A DNA stretch of 64,000 nt from a virus, in the IMG/VR virus record IMGVR_UViG_3300026488_000024, positions 16,040 through 80,039 of that record. One strand, given 5' to 3'. Numbering within the stretch: the first letter of the stretch is position 1; every line of letters begins with the position of its first letter. This document shows positions 9,560-19,784 of the stretch, in pieces. A program made the translations under genes and the position numbers. The notes beneath the pieces are model-generated. The model was not told the origin of the DNA. It saw only the letters and a list, made by a program, of their open reading frames with translations, and searched no databases.

Positions 9560-11158
9560 ATGGTTACAGTAAACGGAAAGTACATTTACATTGAGGGTCC
9601 CATTTTATTCCAACAATTTATTTCAAAGTACAAGTTGTATTTTGCAGTTAGACTTTGGTTTATAAAACCAAAAATTAAGCTTCCAAATTATGCTGCAAAA
9701 TTATCCTTTGGCTTGTACTCAAATTTGGATACAAGTGTTCATGGTGATAAATTCATGCTCACTGCTTCCCTTGAGCAAGTATATGCATTTTATATTCAGC
9801 TTCAGAAACTCATAAATCAAAGTGACTCATATGCCACTTTAACTATTGTGAATAATCGCAAAAATCAAGAGGTAAGTATATCTTGCATTCATAAAAACTC
9901 TCATATTCTTTTCAAATTAAAGCAACGTAATTTAAGTAACAATAAAACCAATACCTACGAATTTGAAATAGATTTAATACAATTCCACTTGTTTGTAAGC
10001 ATGATATCTAGTTATATTGCAAATTACCCAGTACTTGTAAATCAATTTACATTAATTTCTCCTCTTCTACAAATGCTTGAAGTGTATTTTGATAAGAAAT
10101 TTGAAAATCTTCAATTATATGCTAAAGCAAAACAAACAACTGTTGATACAAACCCGATAATTCCGGCTATTTCAAATCCAGTAAATATAGAACCTATCAT
10201 TCCTCAAAATATCGTAAATAAACCCGAGGAACCAGAAATTCCGCAAATTAACGAAATTGTAAGTCCGAAGAATTCCAATGATGTAGAACCCGAAATTGAA
10301 CCCGAAATTCCTACAAATTTAATATCAGTAAATAGTAGTAGCCAGGAATCTAATGTAGATTCAGATTTTGATGCATTACCATTAAGCTTTCAAAAATTAA
10401 TTGATGAATGCGAGTCAAATAAGGAGGAGCCGCAACAGGCTCCTCCTACATTTGAAGATCAAGATGTATCTGATAACTTGAATACATTGAATGCTGAGGA
10501 AAAGCAAGAGACTAAAGACACTGAGGATTGGCAAGAGGTTTATTCATTTTTAGAAAGTCAAAATGTACCAAAATTAAAACAGGATATGCTTGCTGCATTG
10601 AATATTTACAATACAAAATGTTTGGATAAATTTCATTACGAATTTCAATTTGAAGAGTATTTTAAACCAAGTGATATTCTAGCTATCATCAGAGAAAACA
10701 ATATAACTCGTTTACCTACAATTATAACTCTACCAAAATTGGATTTTGAAAAAGCAAGTAAAATCCTTGACATCATTTGGAAAAATGTATCTACACAAGG
10801 ATACTATAACATCTCGTTGCTATCATACAACTTACTACTTCCGAATCTAGATATTCTCTTTCAAAACCTTGAGAAACTAACTGACAAACAAAAATTTGCA
10901 TTGTTTGCAGTTTTAGATACCTTAGGATACACTTCAAATTATCAAGCTGCAAATATTATTCGTCAAGCATTCAACGAAGGGCAAATATATGATGAATTAA
11001 TTGAGGAATTACTTTTAGATTTAAGTAAAACACTTACACTAAACTTCAACGAAAATATTCTTGAAATCATATATAAATACCTTGTTGAGAAAAAACCTCT
11101 TCCAAGTCATCTTATTCCGATATTTAAATTGCATTTTGCTACCAAGGACGGCGTTTAA
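9560..11158 (+). CDS. Unrecognised late protein with acidic linker
   Basis: This 532-residue protein is not recognised. Residues 1-185 look like a mixed alpha/beta domain. Residues 190-320 are a low-complexity Pro/Glu/Asn/Ser-rich linker (EPEIPQINEIV, EPEIEPEIPTN). The rest (about 325-532) is helical. AAAGGAGG lies eight bases before the start. A perfect 10-bp hairpin occurs within the linker (10,422-10,447). The last 20 bases overlap the end of the convergent gene on the other strand and no terminator separates them. A modular linker protein in this position could be a scaffold or assembly protein, but nothing in the sequence proves it. Confidence 0.65.
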   Translation: MVTVNGKYIYIEGPILFQQFISKYKLYFAVRLWFIKPKIKLPNYAAKLSFGLYSNLDTSVHGDKFMLTASLEQVYAFYIQLQKLINQSDSYATLTIVNNRKNQEVSISCIHKNSHILFKLKQRNLSNNKTNTYEFEIDLIQFHLFVSMISSYIANYPVLVNQFTLISPLLQMLEVYFDKKFENLQLYAKAKQTTVDTNPIIPAISNPVNIEPIIPQNIVNKPEEPEIPQINEIVSPKNSNDVEPEIEPEIPTNLISVNSSSQESNVDSDFDALPLSFQKLIDECESNKEEPQQAPPTFEDQDVSDNLNTLNAEEKQETKDTEDWQEVYSFLESQNVPKLKQDMLAALNIYNTKCLDKFHYEFQFEEYFKPSDILAIIRENNITRLPTIITLPKLDFEKASKILDIIWKNVSTQGYYNISLLSYNLLLPNLDILFQNLEKLTDKQKFALFAVLDTLGYTSNYQAANIIRQAFNEGQIYDELIEELLLDLSKTLTLNFNENILEIIYKYLVEKKPLPSHLIPIFKLHFATKDGV

Positions 11159-13466
11159 TTGCTTCAGCTAAATTTTCTGCAGCATATCTTAGTCTATCAA
11201 TTGAATCTAAATATCGTTGTCCCTCGTTAAATAGAAACTCAAGATATGCGCTATAAAATGCTTTGTAAAAGACTTTTAGTACTCCGAAGTAGTATGCAAA
11301 TACCTTTGGAGTTGGATTATTTGCAACTTCTAACGCGCATTTGAAATAGTAATTCCATACAAGCGATAGATGCCCCTCCCAGGGGCATTGGGCCCATACT
11401 TCCATTAATCCATTGTAAAGTGTAAATCTGAAAAAGTTGTTTGGATATCTGGGATCCTGAATCTTTAGATATTGATACTTTCTCTCGCGCCCAATAGTTT
11501 TAATATGCTCGTAAAATGTATCAAGTATTCGATAGTCCACATAATTATCGTAAATTCCATAGTATTTACGTAGCCATTTAGGAAACTTATCAGTTATCCT
11601 ATCTAAAAATGCATCAAATGTGTAATTGAAAAGATACTTAATGTCATTTGATTGCAAACGAATTACATCGTAGTAAAATTTGTAAGCTAAACCTGGATTT
11701 GGAGTTGGACATACTTTAGGACAAGAACCATTATAACGTGGAGGATCATCCCAGCCTCTACAGGGTATACACCATGGATCAATACATGGAGAAAATGGAG
11801 CTGAATACCATTGCCACAATTGCCAACCATATCTAGTAATTGCAGTTATATATCTGGAGATATTCTGAGTACACATTATATACAAAATATGAAATGTTGA
11901 TTTAAATAAATGTAAAGCAAATGAGCAAGGATACGGATAGCAGTTATAGGTAATGAAGTGGAGTTTCGTAATTGTATCCCAAACGTGTAGAATATACCAG
12001 TATCCTTCATCATTTGGAACTATTCTATATTTTGTATGAGCCTCACGCCAGTAATATATCATAGTATCAGTATCATATAAAAACCACTTGAGTGGAAAAG
12101 AGTAAAGTCTTGGATTTTCACTTGCTCCGTAATACCACTTGTATAAAGCCTTATAATATGCATCGTCATTGAATATAAGCCAGAGAATCATATGAATGAG
12201 GTTTACAGTATTTTTTCCAAGTTCAACTAAACCTGGAACCCAATTAAACCTTTGAATTTGATCTTTTAAAAAGGTAACTAACTCTTCATAATACTTGTAA
12301 TCATATTGCGTTTGCCAGTATCCAAGTTCATAGAAAATACGAAAGAGAATTAATGCAAACAATAGGTTTCGACTATCATAATTATCTGGATCCAAATCTG
12401 AAACCTGTAGATTCAATTGGAATCTATTTTTAAACTCATTGTATGCATTCTTTAATCGCTTTTTACCAATTTCCTGGAGTACTTTTAAAAACGAGTATAA
12501 ATAATAGTCACTTTCTTCATCTAAATCTATTTCAGTTGCTCTATAAACCTCATACTCATTATTAAAGGTATACTGATAGTTGCCATACAAATCAATTGCC
12601 TTTAGATTATCAAATTGCAAGTCATAATAAAACTTGAAGTATCCATAGTTTGTAGTTGGGTTTAAACGTTTCCAGTAAAACTCTTGTTTTGAAAGATTGA
12701 CATTTAAAACATTTGTTGCTTTTTTAACAACTGGGAAAATATCGAGACAAGTGCGTTTATTATCATCGACGATTCCTAAATCAAATACGTGATTTTCAAG
12801 GTATAATTTCAAGTAGGTTTGAAGCTCTGATTTAAAGTCGATAAAAAGTGGTTTTTGCATAAAATTGATTTGAATAGGCTGTGAGAAATCCTGAAGAATA
12901 TCAAACTTATAAAAGCAAACATTTGGTAAGATATTTGCTTTTGTTTCATCATCAAGATTATCCCAGTTGTTTTCAATGTATGCATATAATTCTTCACAAA
13001 GTCTATTTAAATTTTCAGGCAGTTTTATTTGTAGCAATTCTGCAAATTTTTTGAGAATTAGTAAATAACTTTGTATACTTAAATATGCCTTATCAAACTC
13101 AAAGTCACAATCTTGCAGTGTATTTCCTTTGAGCAAATTATTGTACTGTGTTATAAAGTAATTTAGGAAAACATCAGGATCTTCTTGAGACTGCAGGATT
13201 CTAACGCGAATATCCTCATTAATCACTTTAATACAATTTGCATTATCTGGAAATAATCTTGCCTCAATGACGTAGTCTAAATATGAGGAATAACGTTTTG
13301 GATCTGCATTTATATCTTGCGCAAATGATTTGAGATTAAATTGCTTAAAAATATATTTTGCGCATAAACTTGCTTCATAATCGTATAATCCAAATAGTGT
13401 AATACCTTTAGCATCGTAATCGTAATGCAGATATAAGTAGATTAGGATTTTAGTTTTCAAATCCAT
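11139..13466 (-). CDS. Large unrecognised protein with Cys-rich insert, antisense block
   Basis: This 775-residue protein is rich in Tyr, Trp, Phe and Asp and is not recognised. A short Cys/Pro-rich stretch near residues 565-590 (SPCIDPWCIPCRGW then SCPKVCP) could bind a metal or be disulfide-bonded. It is the last gene of a three-gene block that runs against the surrounding virion genes; its start overlaps the end of the upstream gene by 17 bases, and AGGA lies nine bases before the ATG. The composition resembles the large virion proteins nearby, so a structural role is likely. Its 3' end overlaps the 3' end of the + strand gene by 20 bases. Confidence 0.65.
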   Translation of the reverse strand: MDLKTKILIYLYLHYDYDAKGITLFGLYDYEASLCAKYIFKQFNLKSFAQDINADPKRYSSYLDYVIEARLFPDNANCIKVINEDIRVRILQSQEDPDVFLNYFITQYNNLLKGNTLQDCDFEFDKAYLSIQSYLLILKKFAELLQIKLPENLNRLCEELYAYIENNWDNLDDETKANILPNVCFYKFDILQDFSQPIQINFMQKPLFIDFKSELQTYLKLYLENHVFDLGIVDDNKRTCLDIFPVVKKATNVLNVNLSKQEFYWKRLNPTTNYGYFKFYYDLQFDNLKAIDLYGNYQYTFNNEYEVYRATEIDLDEESDYYLYSFLKVLQEIGKKRLKNAYNEFKNRFQLNLQVSDLDPDNYDSRNLLFALILFRIFYELGYWQTQYDYKYYEELVTFLKDQIQRFNWVPGLVELGKNTVNLIHMILWLIFNDDAYYKALYKWYYGASENPRLYSFPLKWFLYDTDTMIYYWREAHTKYRIVPNDEGYWYILHVWDTITKLHFITYNCYPYPCSFALHLFKSTFHILYIMCTQNISRYITAITRYGWQLWQWYSAPFSPCIDPWCIPCRGWDDPPRYNGSCPKVCPTPNPGLAYKFYYDVIRLQSNDIKYLFNYTFDAFLDRITDKFPKWLRKYYGIYDNYVDYRILDTFYEHIKTIGRERKYQYLKIQDPRYPNNFFRFTLYNGLMEVWAQCPWEGHLSLVWNYYFKCALEVANNPTPKVFAYYFGVLKVFYKAFYSAYLEFLFNEGQRYLDSIDRLRYAAENLAEAIKRRPW

Positions 13467-14574
13467 CGAGTAATTCCTGAGCTTTACCTTCTTTTATTTT
13501 TGGAACGAAATCTGGATGAACTAAAACAAGCTCTAGAAAACCTTTTCTAGAATCCACATTTTTAATTTTAAAATGAATTAGGCGATCGTCGATATATTTT
13601 TCAACGTTATCTAAAATAATTTCCTTTCCAGTTTGATATTCAACGTAATATATTTGTAGTTGATTAAGTGAGTAGTTTTTGAGAATGTTTTTAGATATAG
13701 ATAGTATGCATGGATCGTCAAAGTCAGTTGCTTGAAGTAAAGCAACTCCAAATTTACTTGGACGGTAGTTGTACCAGTATATATCGGAGTATGCAATTTG
13801 ATTTTCTACACCAAGTTCAAGTCTGATAATATCAAGCTTTGGACGGTAGCTAAAGTAAATTTCATTTGGTACATTAAACATGCACTCACATGCGCATTGA
13901 ATACGATACGTTGGTAATTCTTGTTCACCCATATAATTACTACCATCGGTAATATCAGTAATTCTAAAGAAAATCGAGTATGGCATTAAATACATATACA
14001 AATGCTGATTGTATTTATTTTCGTAACGAAATAGAAACTGAGGATGTTCAAGTAATGCATCCATTGGAATATCATATTTTGCAATGATGTCTTTTATTGC
14101 GTCTGTAAGATATATGTATCCAGGAATATTGTTGAAGTATTTGTAATATCGCGTAAATTTTCGGTAAAAGGCATTTAATGCGTCAATAATTTCAAAATGA
14201 GACTCTCCAAGGTAGAAGACATCAAACGTCATTCGATACATTAATGTAGTGTATAGAATTTCAAAGTCACCAAATTTTAAAATTCCCTTTTGAGGACGTA
14301 AGGCATAAGCAGTCATACGATTTCCAAAGCGCCATAAATTATTCACCTGCTCATCCAATGTATAAGAATTTGGCTGTAAGATAAGTAAAGGATATTGTAG
14401 AGCATACATATCTTGATTTAAACTTTTTTGATGTAACATTTGGATTGCTTTTTGATACGTTGTTACAACGAGTCGGTAAGGTTTTCTAGGACATACTTCT
14501 GCAAACTGTCTGAGAATAAACTGATACATGTTTATAAAAAAGTTATGTACAAACTTTGGGCTAAATGCTATCAT
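13450..14574 (-). CDS. Possible tail-completion protein (weak T4 gp15-like pattern)
   Basis: This is a 374-residue protein. The middle part (FDVFYLGESHFEIIDALNAF, then DITDGSNYMGEQELPTYRI and CMFNVPNEIYFS) recalls the order of elements in tail-sheath-stabiliser/terminator proteins of T4 gp15 type, where a helical segment is followed by a polar loop and a beta strand. The likeness is weak and by eye only. The QCACEC stretch holds three cysteines. It is translated with the 775-residue gene (overlapping ends). The start has only a weak GGTG site. Confidence 0.35.
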   Translation of the reverse strand: MIAFSPKFVHNFFINMYQFILRQFAEVCPRKPYRLVVTTYQKAIQMLHQKSLNQDMYALQYPLLILQPNSYTLDEQVNNLWRFGNRMTAYALRPQKGILKFGDFEILYTTLMYRMTFDVFYLGESHFEIIDALNAFYRKFTRYYKYFNNIPGYIYLTDAIKDIIAKYDIPMDALLEHPQFLFRYENKYNQHLYMYLMPYSIFFRITDITDGSNYMGEQELPTYRIQCACECMFNVPNEIYFSYRPKLDIIRLELGVENQIAYSDIYWYNYRPSKFGVALLQATDFDDPCILSISKNILKNYSLNQLQIYYVEYQTGKEIILDNVEKYIDDRLIHFKIKNVDSRKGFLELVLVHPDFVPKIKEGKAQELLDGFEN

Positions 14575-14603
14575 TGCTTTCTACACCACACTCACTTTTT
14601 TTT

Positions 14604-15131
14604 TTATTTTTCGTATACTTTCTCAAGTAAATTTTTTGGAAATCTAATTTTATAATCTGCAATTGTTTCTAAATACTCGATAGTATCATCAAGAATGTAG
14701 CAATCTAGAGCTACAGAATATGACACTTTTACATTGCTTTTATATGGAACCATTACTCTTTCGGCAATTATAAGAAACTGATTATTTTTAGAGAATACAT
14801 AAACGCTTAGCATATTCCTGAATTTCATATTGTTGCTTTGAATCGTTGACATAATGATTTCTTCATTTGCAACGAGATTTTCCTTATTGTATCCAGTATA
14901 CTGTCCATAAATTCTTAAATGTGTAGAATTTATAGTTTGAGTCTCAATGTTCCAAGCATTGCAGAGTTCTTTATATTCCTCTTCATTAAAGCATGGTACA
15001 AAGTTGCTTACCATATTGCTAAATTTACTTTTAACAAGTATTTCATAATCCAAACTTACTTTATTTAAAATGAACTCTATAATCAATCCATTGTATTTTC
15101 CAAGATACAGCGTATAGATACGTTTTTGCAT
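14604..15131 (-). CDS. Unrecognised protein, first gene of the antisense block
   Basis: This 175-residue protein has mixed alpha/beta composition and no recognised motif. It is the promoter-proximal gene of the block at 11.1-15.1 kb, read from a 72-base divergent spacer shared with the + strand gene at 15,204. AGAGGT lies about ten bases before the ATG. Confidence 0.7.
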   Translation of the reverse strand: MQKRIYTLYLGKYNGLIIEFILNKVSLDYEILVKSKFSNMVSNFVPCFNEEEYKELCNAWNIETQTINSTHLRIYGQYTGYNKENLVANEEIIMSTIQSNNMKFRNMLSVYVFSKNNQFLIIAERVMVPYKSNVKVSYSVALDCYILDDTIEYLETIADYKIRFPKNLLEKVYEK

Positions 15132-15203
15132 CTGTTGCGTACCTCTTTTCTTGCTTTAATTTTTTGGTTAAAAATAAAAAGAAAAAGGAGTGTTTGCGGC
15201 ATA

Positions 15204-16673
15204 ATGGGAGTTCCTGATTATATTACTGAAATTCAAAGTTGGCAACAATATAGTAGAGCGCAATTTTTAAAAGTTTATCTTGATGATTATTATGTACGAA
15301 ATATTGCTACTCTGATTATGCCATACAAGTATTTAACAATTTTCGATTGTACTCCGAAACTTATTGCAAATAATAAAATCGAATTTAGCCCTGGTTATTT
15401 ATACTTTGATGGGGCATTTATCAAAGTAAATGATTCATTTACTGTTCAATATTATACACGTGATGAACTTCGTCAAAAAACTGTTAATTTCTTCTATATC
15501 TATACGAATGCTAGATTTTGGTTACGTATTTTAATTAATAGTCGCCAAATTCCAGAAAAACAATATGTCAAGCTTGATTCAATTGTAATTCGAAATGATT
15601 TAGTTCCTTTTGTTTACAAGTGGGATCAATTAAAGTCTATGATTAAAGTTCTAAAAGGCGATGAATTTGTAGAGTTTAAAGATGATGGACTATATGTATA
15701 CTCTGGAAATGAAAATGTAATTTTGGAAATTAAATTTGATATCCTAAAGGCTCCACAATGGTTTTTTGGAATTACAGAACTTGGACTCAAATATTCTTCA
15801 ATCTTTCCTGCGCCATTTATTGGACTTTCCTATTCATACAACTACTTTCAATGGATTCGATATTTGAATCCAGGATTTGAAATAAAGCTTTCGACAAATT
15901 TTGATGACGGTTCATTATATTCATACTACAAGCCTTATCTTAATCTAAATCTGCTTGAATGCTTTTACAATGGTCCTCTGGATACTATGCAATCTATCGT
16001 TGCATATCGTAAACCAATGTTTGACTACATGACAAATATTTACAAAATATATGCTCGTCCATATACAATCCTAGATATCTATAGAGACTTACAAGAAGAC
16101 ACTTTTGATAAAATGATTTTGGCTACATTAATATGGTATCCAAATATCAAATGGCGAATTTATTATTATCAACCACATCTGCCCAGATTTCTTATGCACA
16201 TTCTATATCCACCTGGTAACATGCTTGATGAAGAAGTATATAAAGTCTTCAAGAAATCTATTACGAAACGTATTGTTACAAACGTTGGTACGCTATCACT
16301 TTTAAATTACGATATGGATTATCTGAAGGCTTACTTTGAAGATGAACCAAAAATTTTAAAACCTGGAATGATTATTACAAAAACTCTAACTATTGATAAA
16401 TGTAGGGAAGTAGCAATAGTTCCAGTATGTTCATTTAAATACATTTTGATTGTTGGTAATCAGTATAATCATGACATCATTTTCTTCCGTAATGTTGAAG
16501 TACCTACTCAGGTAAACATTACGTTAATTCCTCTTGAAAGTGGGCATTTTTATGGATTCTCAGTAATTTATAATCGCGATAGAATTATTCCAATTGAAGC
16601 AGTCCATATGAATTACACTGCACCTTTTGGTTCCACAAATAATCCGAAAATCCATGGAGTCGATATTAAATGA
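15204..16673 (+). CDS. Unrecognised virion protein, first of the fibre-region genes
   Basis: This 489-residue protein is beta-rich and aromatic. The ATG at 15,204 is chosen because AAAAAGGAG precedes it at 15,182-15,190; the open frame continues upstream but no better start is seen. Its stop overlaps the start of the next gene (ATGA), so the two are translationally coupled. The N-terminal third (KLIANNKIEFSPGYLYFDGA) has a baseplate- or fibre-like beta pattern. The role is inferred only from the neighbourhood. Confidence 0.65.
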   Translation: MGVPDYITEIQSWQQYSRAQFLKVYLDDYYVRNIATLIMPYKYLTIFDCTPKLIANNKIEFSPGYLYFDGAFIKVNDSFTVQYYTRDELRQKTVNFFYIYTNARFWLRILINSRQIPEKQYVKLDSIVIRNDLVPFVYKWDQLKSMIKVLKGDEFVEFKDDGLYVYSGNENVILEIKFDILKAPQWFFGITELGLKYSSIFPAPFIGLSYSYNYFQWIRYLNPGFEIKLSTNFDDGSLYSYYKPYLNLNLLECFYNGPLDTMQSIVAYRKPMFDYMTNIYKIYARPYTILDIYRDLQEDTFDKMILATLIWYPNIKWRIYYYQPHLPRFLMHILYPPGNMLDEEVYKVFKKSITKRIVTNVGTLSLLNYDMDYLKAYFEDEPKILKPGMIITKTLTIDKCREVAIVPVCSFKYILIVGNQYNHDIIFFRNVEVPTQVNITLIPLESGHFYGFSVIYNRDRIIPIEAVHMNYTAPFGSTNNPKIHGVDIK

Positions 16674-19081
16674 TATATGCTAGCAAGAGTTTAAAACTTG
16701 GTTTTAGAGTTTTATACAGAATAAAAGATTACCCAGTTGATTTCGGATTCTTCTTATCCGCATTAATGGATCCTTATCATAAATCTTGTCTTGCGGGACT
16801 AGGTTTAGATATTACTTCAAAAGGCTATCTTAGAGTTGATAATGGTACGTTTGCATACAATGGTTATGTTGTTGAATTCTTTGATCCTATTTACTTTGAT
16901 TTAACAAGTCTATATGACTCAAATACTCCTCTTGAGTTTGCATTAAATGATTATAAACCAGCATTATCAGTTAGATTTAATTTACCAGAAAACGAATTTG
17001 CATCAATAAAATACTTAAGAACCAAAGTAATTTTAAGTCCAAGCAATGAAGAAAAAGAAATTACATTAGACTTCAGAGATATTGATAATCTTGTATCGCT
17101 ATATAATACTCGTAACTGGGTTAAACTTGATCGAGAAAAAGACGTTGTAAAGCTTATAACTACACAGCATCTTAATGTAATTGAGGATCCAACTTTTACT
17201 TACGATAGTAACACAAATACATTTTACTTTACTGATGAAAACCAGGTGGATCGATTTGTAATTTCACTTGATACTAATTCAAATCAATTGTATGCAGGTG
17301 TAGTTTCAGTTTCGGATACAAAATTTACTTTATCTGGTAAACCTGAAACATATAAGGCATATATATCATTGGCTGATAATCTGGTAACCGATAATCTTTA
17401 TGGACTAAGGTTAATTGATAATCGACATCGAAATTATCATACTGCAGTCTTTACAATTGCTGATGACTTCTATCAAATCAAGGATATAAAGGAAATTTAT
17501 CTAGAGGCAGATGCGAGAACTTTACCTGCAGATAATCTAGGATTTTCGCTTTCACTTGATGGTGGTAAACATTGGATTGTTATTAACAATGTAGGTGCTC
17601 CAAATTACATTGGATATTGTGAAGATAATCCAGTTTTCGAAAAACCATATTCATTACAATTTATTAACGAGGAGTTACTTCCAAATCTTAAAGACTTTTT
17701 AATTTCCTGGTATATGTCGATTACTCCTAGAAAGTATGCAGTTACAATTCAATATGATTACGAAGCAAAAGAAATTCGGTTTTACTTGAAAGACAAGGAA
17801 TCCTTAACGCATGAAGATTTAATCTTAGGTTGTATATTACAGGAGCAAGGGCGTTATAAGATAACTTACCATGATTGGGAAATGCCCCGAATGATCCCTT
17901 ACGCCGAGTGGAAAGATGACAATGTATATACACTTCTTGAAACGTATGGTATTGATCCATTTAGTCAGCTAATTTACTACAATAATATTGTATCAGTAAA
18001 TAATGCACTCGCAAATACTTTGAATTTTGATTACGATGTATGCAAAGTTATTCTTCCAAAGAATACGCAAGATTACATTTTGGAAAATGGTTTTCTATAT
18101 GGACCACTTATCTGGCTCAGATACAATGGAAAGATGAAATTTACAATTGATCCACCACCAAATGCAAAATCTGTTATAGTTGATGTAGGCGCAGTGAATG
18201 GAGAATTCGATGTATATTTAAATGGACAAAGTATTCCCTTAAAATACGAAGTTCCTTTAAGAACGCGAAACATTCCTATTGAATTTGAAATCAAACCAAG
18301 AGTACCACAGGAGAACGTAGATACTGAGTTTCCATATCTTTTGACAAGTGTAAATGTGTATTTTAATACAGATCAAATCAATCTTAGAATTAATAACATT
18401 AATCACTACAAACGTCCGGTAATTGAATTCTTTGATATTGAACCTAAACATGTAGTTGTTTTCGATGACGATTTAGCTGAATTTCAACTTCCCGAATTTC
18501 CATTTAAGATTTCATATAGAGTATCAAATCCAAATGGACTTCCTGTAAGAGTATCATTATTTGCAGAAGATAATCTACTTTTATACACATCTGACGACCT
18601 TGAAGAATATAACGTTGGAGTTGTACTTCCAACAGCAAATCTGCAGTATTTTGATTCAAATACTAAAACAATTCCACTTACTTTTGAAGCATGTGACAAT
18701 AGCGCATGTACACGCTATAGCATAGGCTTAGAAGTTATACATCCAAAGGATTCACCAATAGGTTATGGAAAAATTCTAGGATTTGATTACTGTTGGATTT
18801 ACGATACGTTGGTTAAGTTTAATATCTCAGGTTATACTCCAATTCCAGTTGATTGGTTTGATATGCGTGTTAAAATAGTATTTGATACAAGTAAAGATGA
18901 AAATGATCCTGATAACTACACTGAATTTTCTTTAAAGGAAAATGCTTTCGAGTTCAAAGATATAGGGTACGCATATCCAAAAGCAGGAACGACTTATACT
19001 GCTAAAGCCGAATTACGAATTTATAGCGGTAAAAGATATAAGGTAATCGATACACGATACTTACCAGTCGAAATTCCATAA
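16670..19081 (+). CDS. Large beta-rich virion protein, possible fibre or adhesin
   Basis: This 803-residue protein is almost entirely beta-strand-like with Ig-like spacing in its second half (FPFKISYRVSNPNGLPVRVS, TFEACDNSACTRYSI). It is the first gene of the set with repeated Asp-Ser-Asn motifs and has three. It overlaps the preceding gene by four bases. A role as a tail fibre, baseplate periphery or capsid surface protein is likely, but no family is recognised. Confidence 0.6.
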   Translation: MIYASKSLKLGFRVLYRIKDYPVDFGFFLSALMDPYHKSCLAGLGLDITSKGYLRVDNGTFAYNGYVVEFFDPIYFDLTSLYDSNTPLEFALNDYKPALSVRFNLPENEFASIKYLRTKVILSPSNEEKEITLDFRDIDNLVSLYNTRNWVKLDREKDVVKLITTQHLNVIEDPTFTYDSNTNTFYFTDENQVDRFVISLDTNSNQLYAGVVSVSDTKFTLSGKPETYKAYISLADNLVTDNLYGLRLIDNRHRNYHTAVFTIADDFYQIKDIKEIYLEADARTLPADNLGFSLSLDGGKHWIVINNVGAPNYIGYCEDNPVFEKPYSLQFINEELLPNLKDFLISWYMSITPRKYAVTIQYDYEAKEIRFYLKDKESLTHEDLILGCILQEQGRYKITYHDWEMPRMIPYAEWKDDNVYTLLETYGIDPFSQLIYYNNIVSVNNALANTLNFDYDVCKVILPKNTQDYILENGFLYGPLIWLRYNGKMKFTIDPPPNAKSVIVDVGAVNGEFDVYLNGQSIPLKYEVPLRTRNIPIEFEIKPRVPQENVDTEFPYLLTSVNVYFNTDQINLRINNINHYKRPVIEFFDIEPKHVVVFDDDLAEFQLPEFPFKISYRVSNPNGLPVRVSLFAEDNLLLYTSDDLEEYNVGVVLPTANLQYFDSNTKTIPLTFEACDNSACTRYSIGLEVIHPKDSPIGYGKILGFDYCWIYDTLVKFNISGYTPIPVDWFDMRVKIVFDTSKDENDPDNYTEFSLKENAFEFKDIGYAYPKAGTTYTAKAELRIYSGKRYKVIDTRYLPVEIP

Positions 19082-19103
19082 TTCTTTTTGAGGTTGTATA
19101 AAA

Positions 19104-19397
19104 ATGGTTACTATTGCAAATTTAATGGAGAACTTATTTCCAAAGCGTATGCAAAACCTTGTAATTTATGCCAAAACTGAACCTCAAATTCTTACAGAAA
19201 ATCCGCGAAAGTCATACGTAATAAGAAATATGAATGAAAATAAGATTGCATTTCTTGGTGGCCCAAATGTAACACCTGAAACTGGATTTCCTCTTCTACC
19301 CGGTGAAGTACTTTATTTAAATACTGCAGCTGATATTTATGCAGTTGCCGAAGATGAAACAGAAGCAGTTGAACTTCGTGTAATTGTACTATACTAG
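19104..19397 (+). CDS. Small beta-sandwich virion protein
   Basis: This 97-residue protein has the pattern FLGGPNVTPETGFPLLPGEV followed by LYLNTAADIYAVAEDETEAVELRVI. That pattern (glycine-rich turn, 'G-P-L-x-P-G-E', then 'YA-A' and 'RV') is common in small phage decoration or fibre-base proteins. GAGGTTG lies 8-12 bases before the ATG. It sits 22 bases after the large beta-rich gene. Confidence 0.55.
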   Translation: MVTIANLMENLFPKRMQNLVIYAKTEPQILTENPRKSYVIRNMNENKIAFLGGPNVTPETGFPLLPGEVLYLNTAADIYAVAEDETEAVELRVIVLY

Positions 19398-19418
19398 AAA
19401 CGTAAGGAGGTAGCATGC

Positions 19419-19745
19419 ATGGAAGTTGAAGCGCCAAATATAGTATTAGAAATCAAAATTAATGGAAACGATGTTGAAATACTAACAAATGTTGATCGCT
19501 ATACATTAATTGGTATACTCGAAGCATTAAAGCATCAGCTTATAAACGAAACAGATGCAGCTTACGAAAAAGCAACTTCTGATAAATCCGAAACTAAAAA
19601 CGCATCCAAAGAAAATAAACCTAATGTAAAACAGGCAATTGAAGGTAAGCCAATTTATGGCGATCCAAATTTATTTAAAGTAGAGAAAGAGATTTCAGGT
19701 CAAATCTGCGATGTTATGAAAAAAATTGAATCCATAATAAAATAA
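19419..19745 (+). CDS. Small unrecognised protein
   Basis: This 108-residue protein has a beta-rich N-terminal half (EIKINGNDVEILTNVDRYTL), a helix, and then a Lys/Asn/Glu-rich charged segment. AAGGAGG lies eight bases before the ATG. It sits between two virion genes in one transcript. The function is unknown. Confidence 0.6.
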   Translation: MEVEAPNIVLEIKINGNDVEILTNVDRYTLIGILEALKHQLINETDAAYEKATSDKSETKNASKENKPNVKQAIEGKPIYGDPNLFKVEKEISGQICDVMKKIESIIK

Positions 19746-19784
19746 AAATGCCTTTGGTAAAATTTAAAGGAGGATTCGCAGGGA

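Noticed and set aside
11371-11387. Terminator in the 775-residue gene (TGCCCC / GGGGCA)
   Set aside because: The stem is only six base pairs, has no T-run and lies in the middle of a well-supported coding region.
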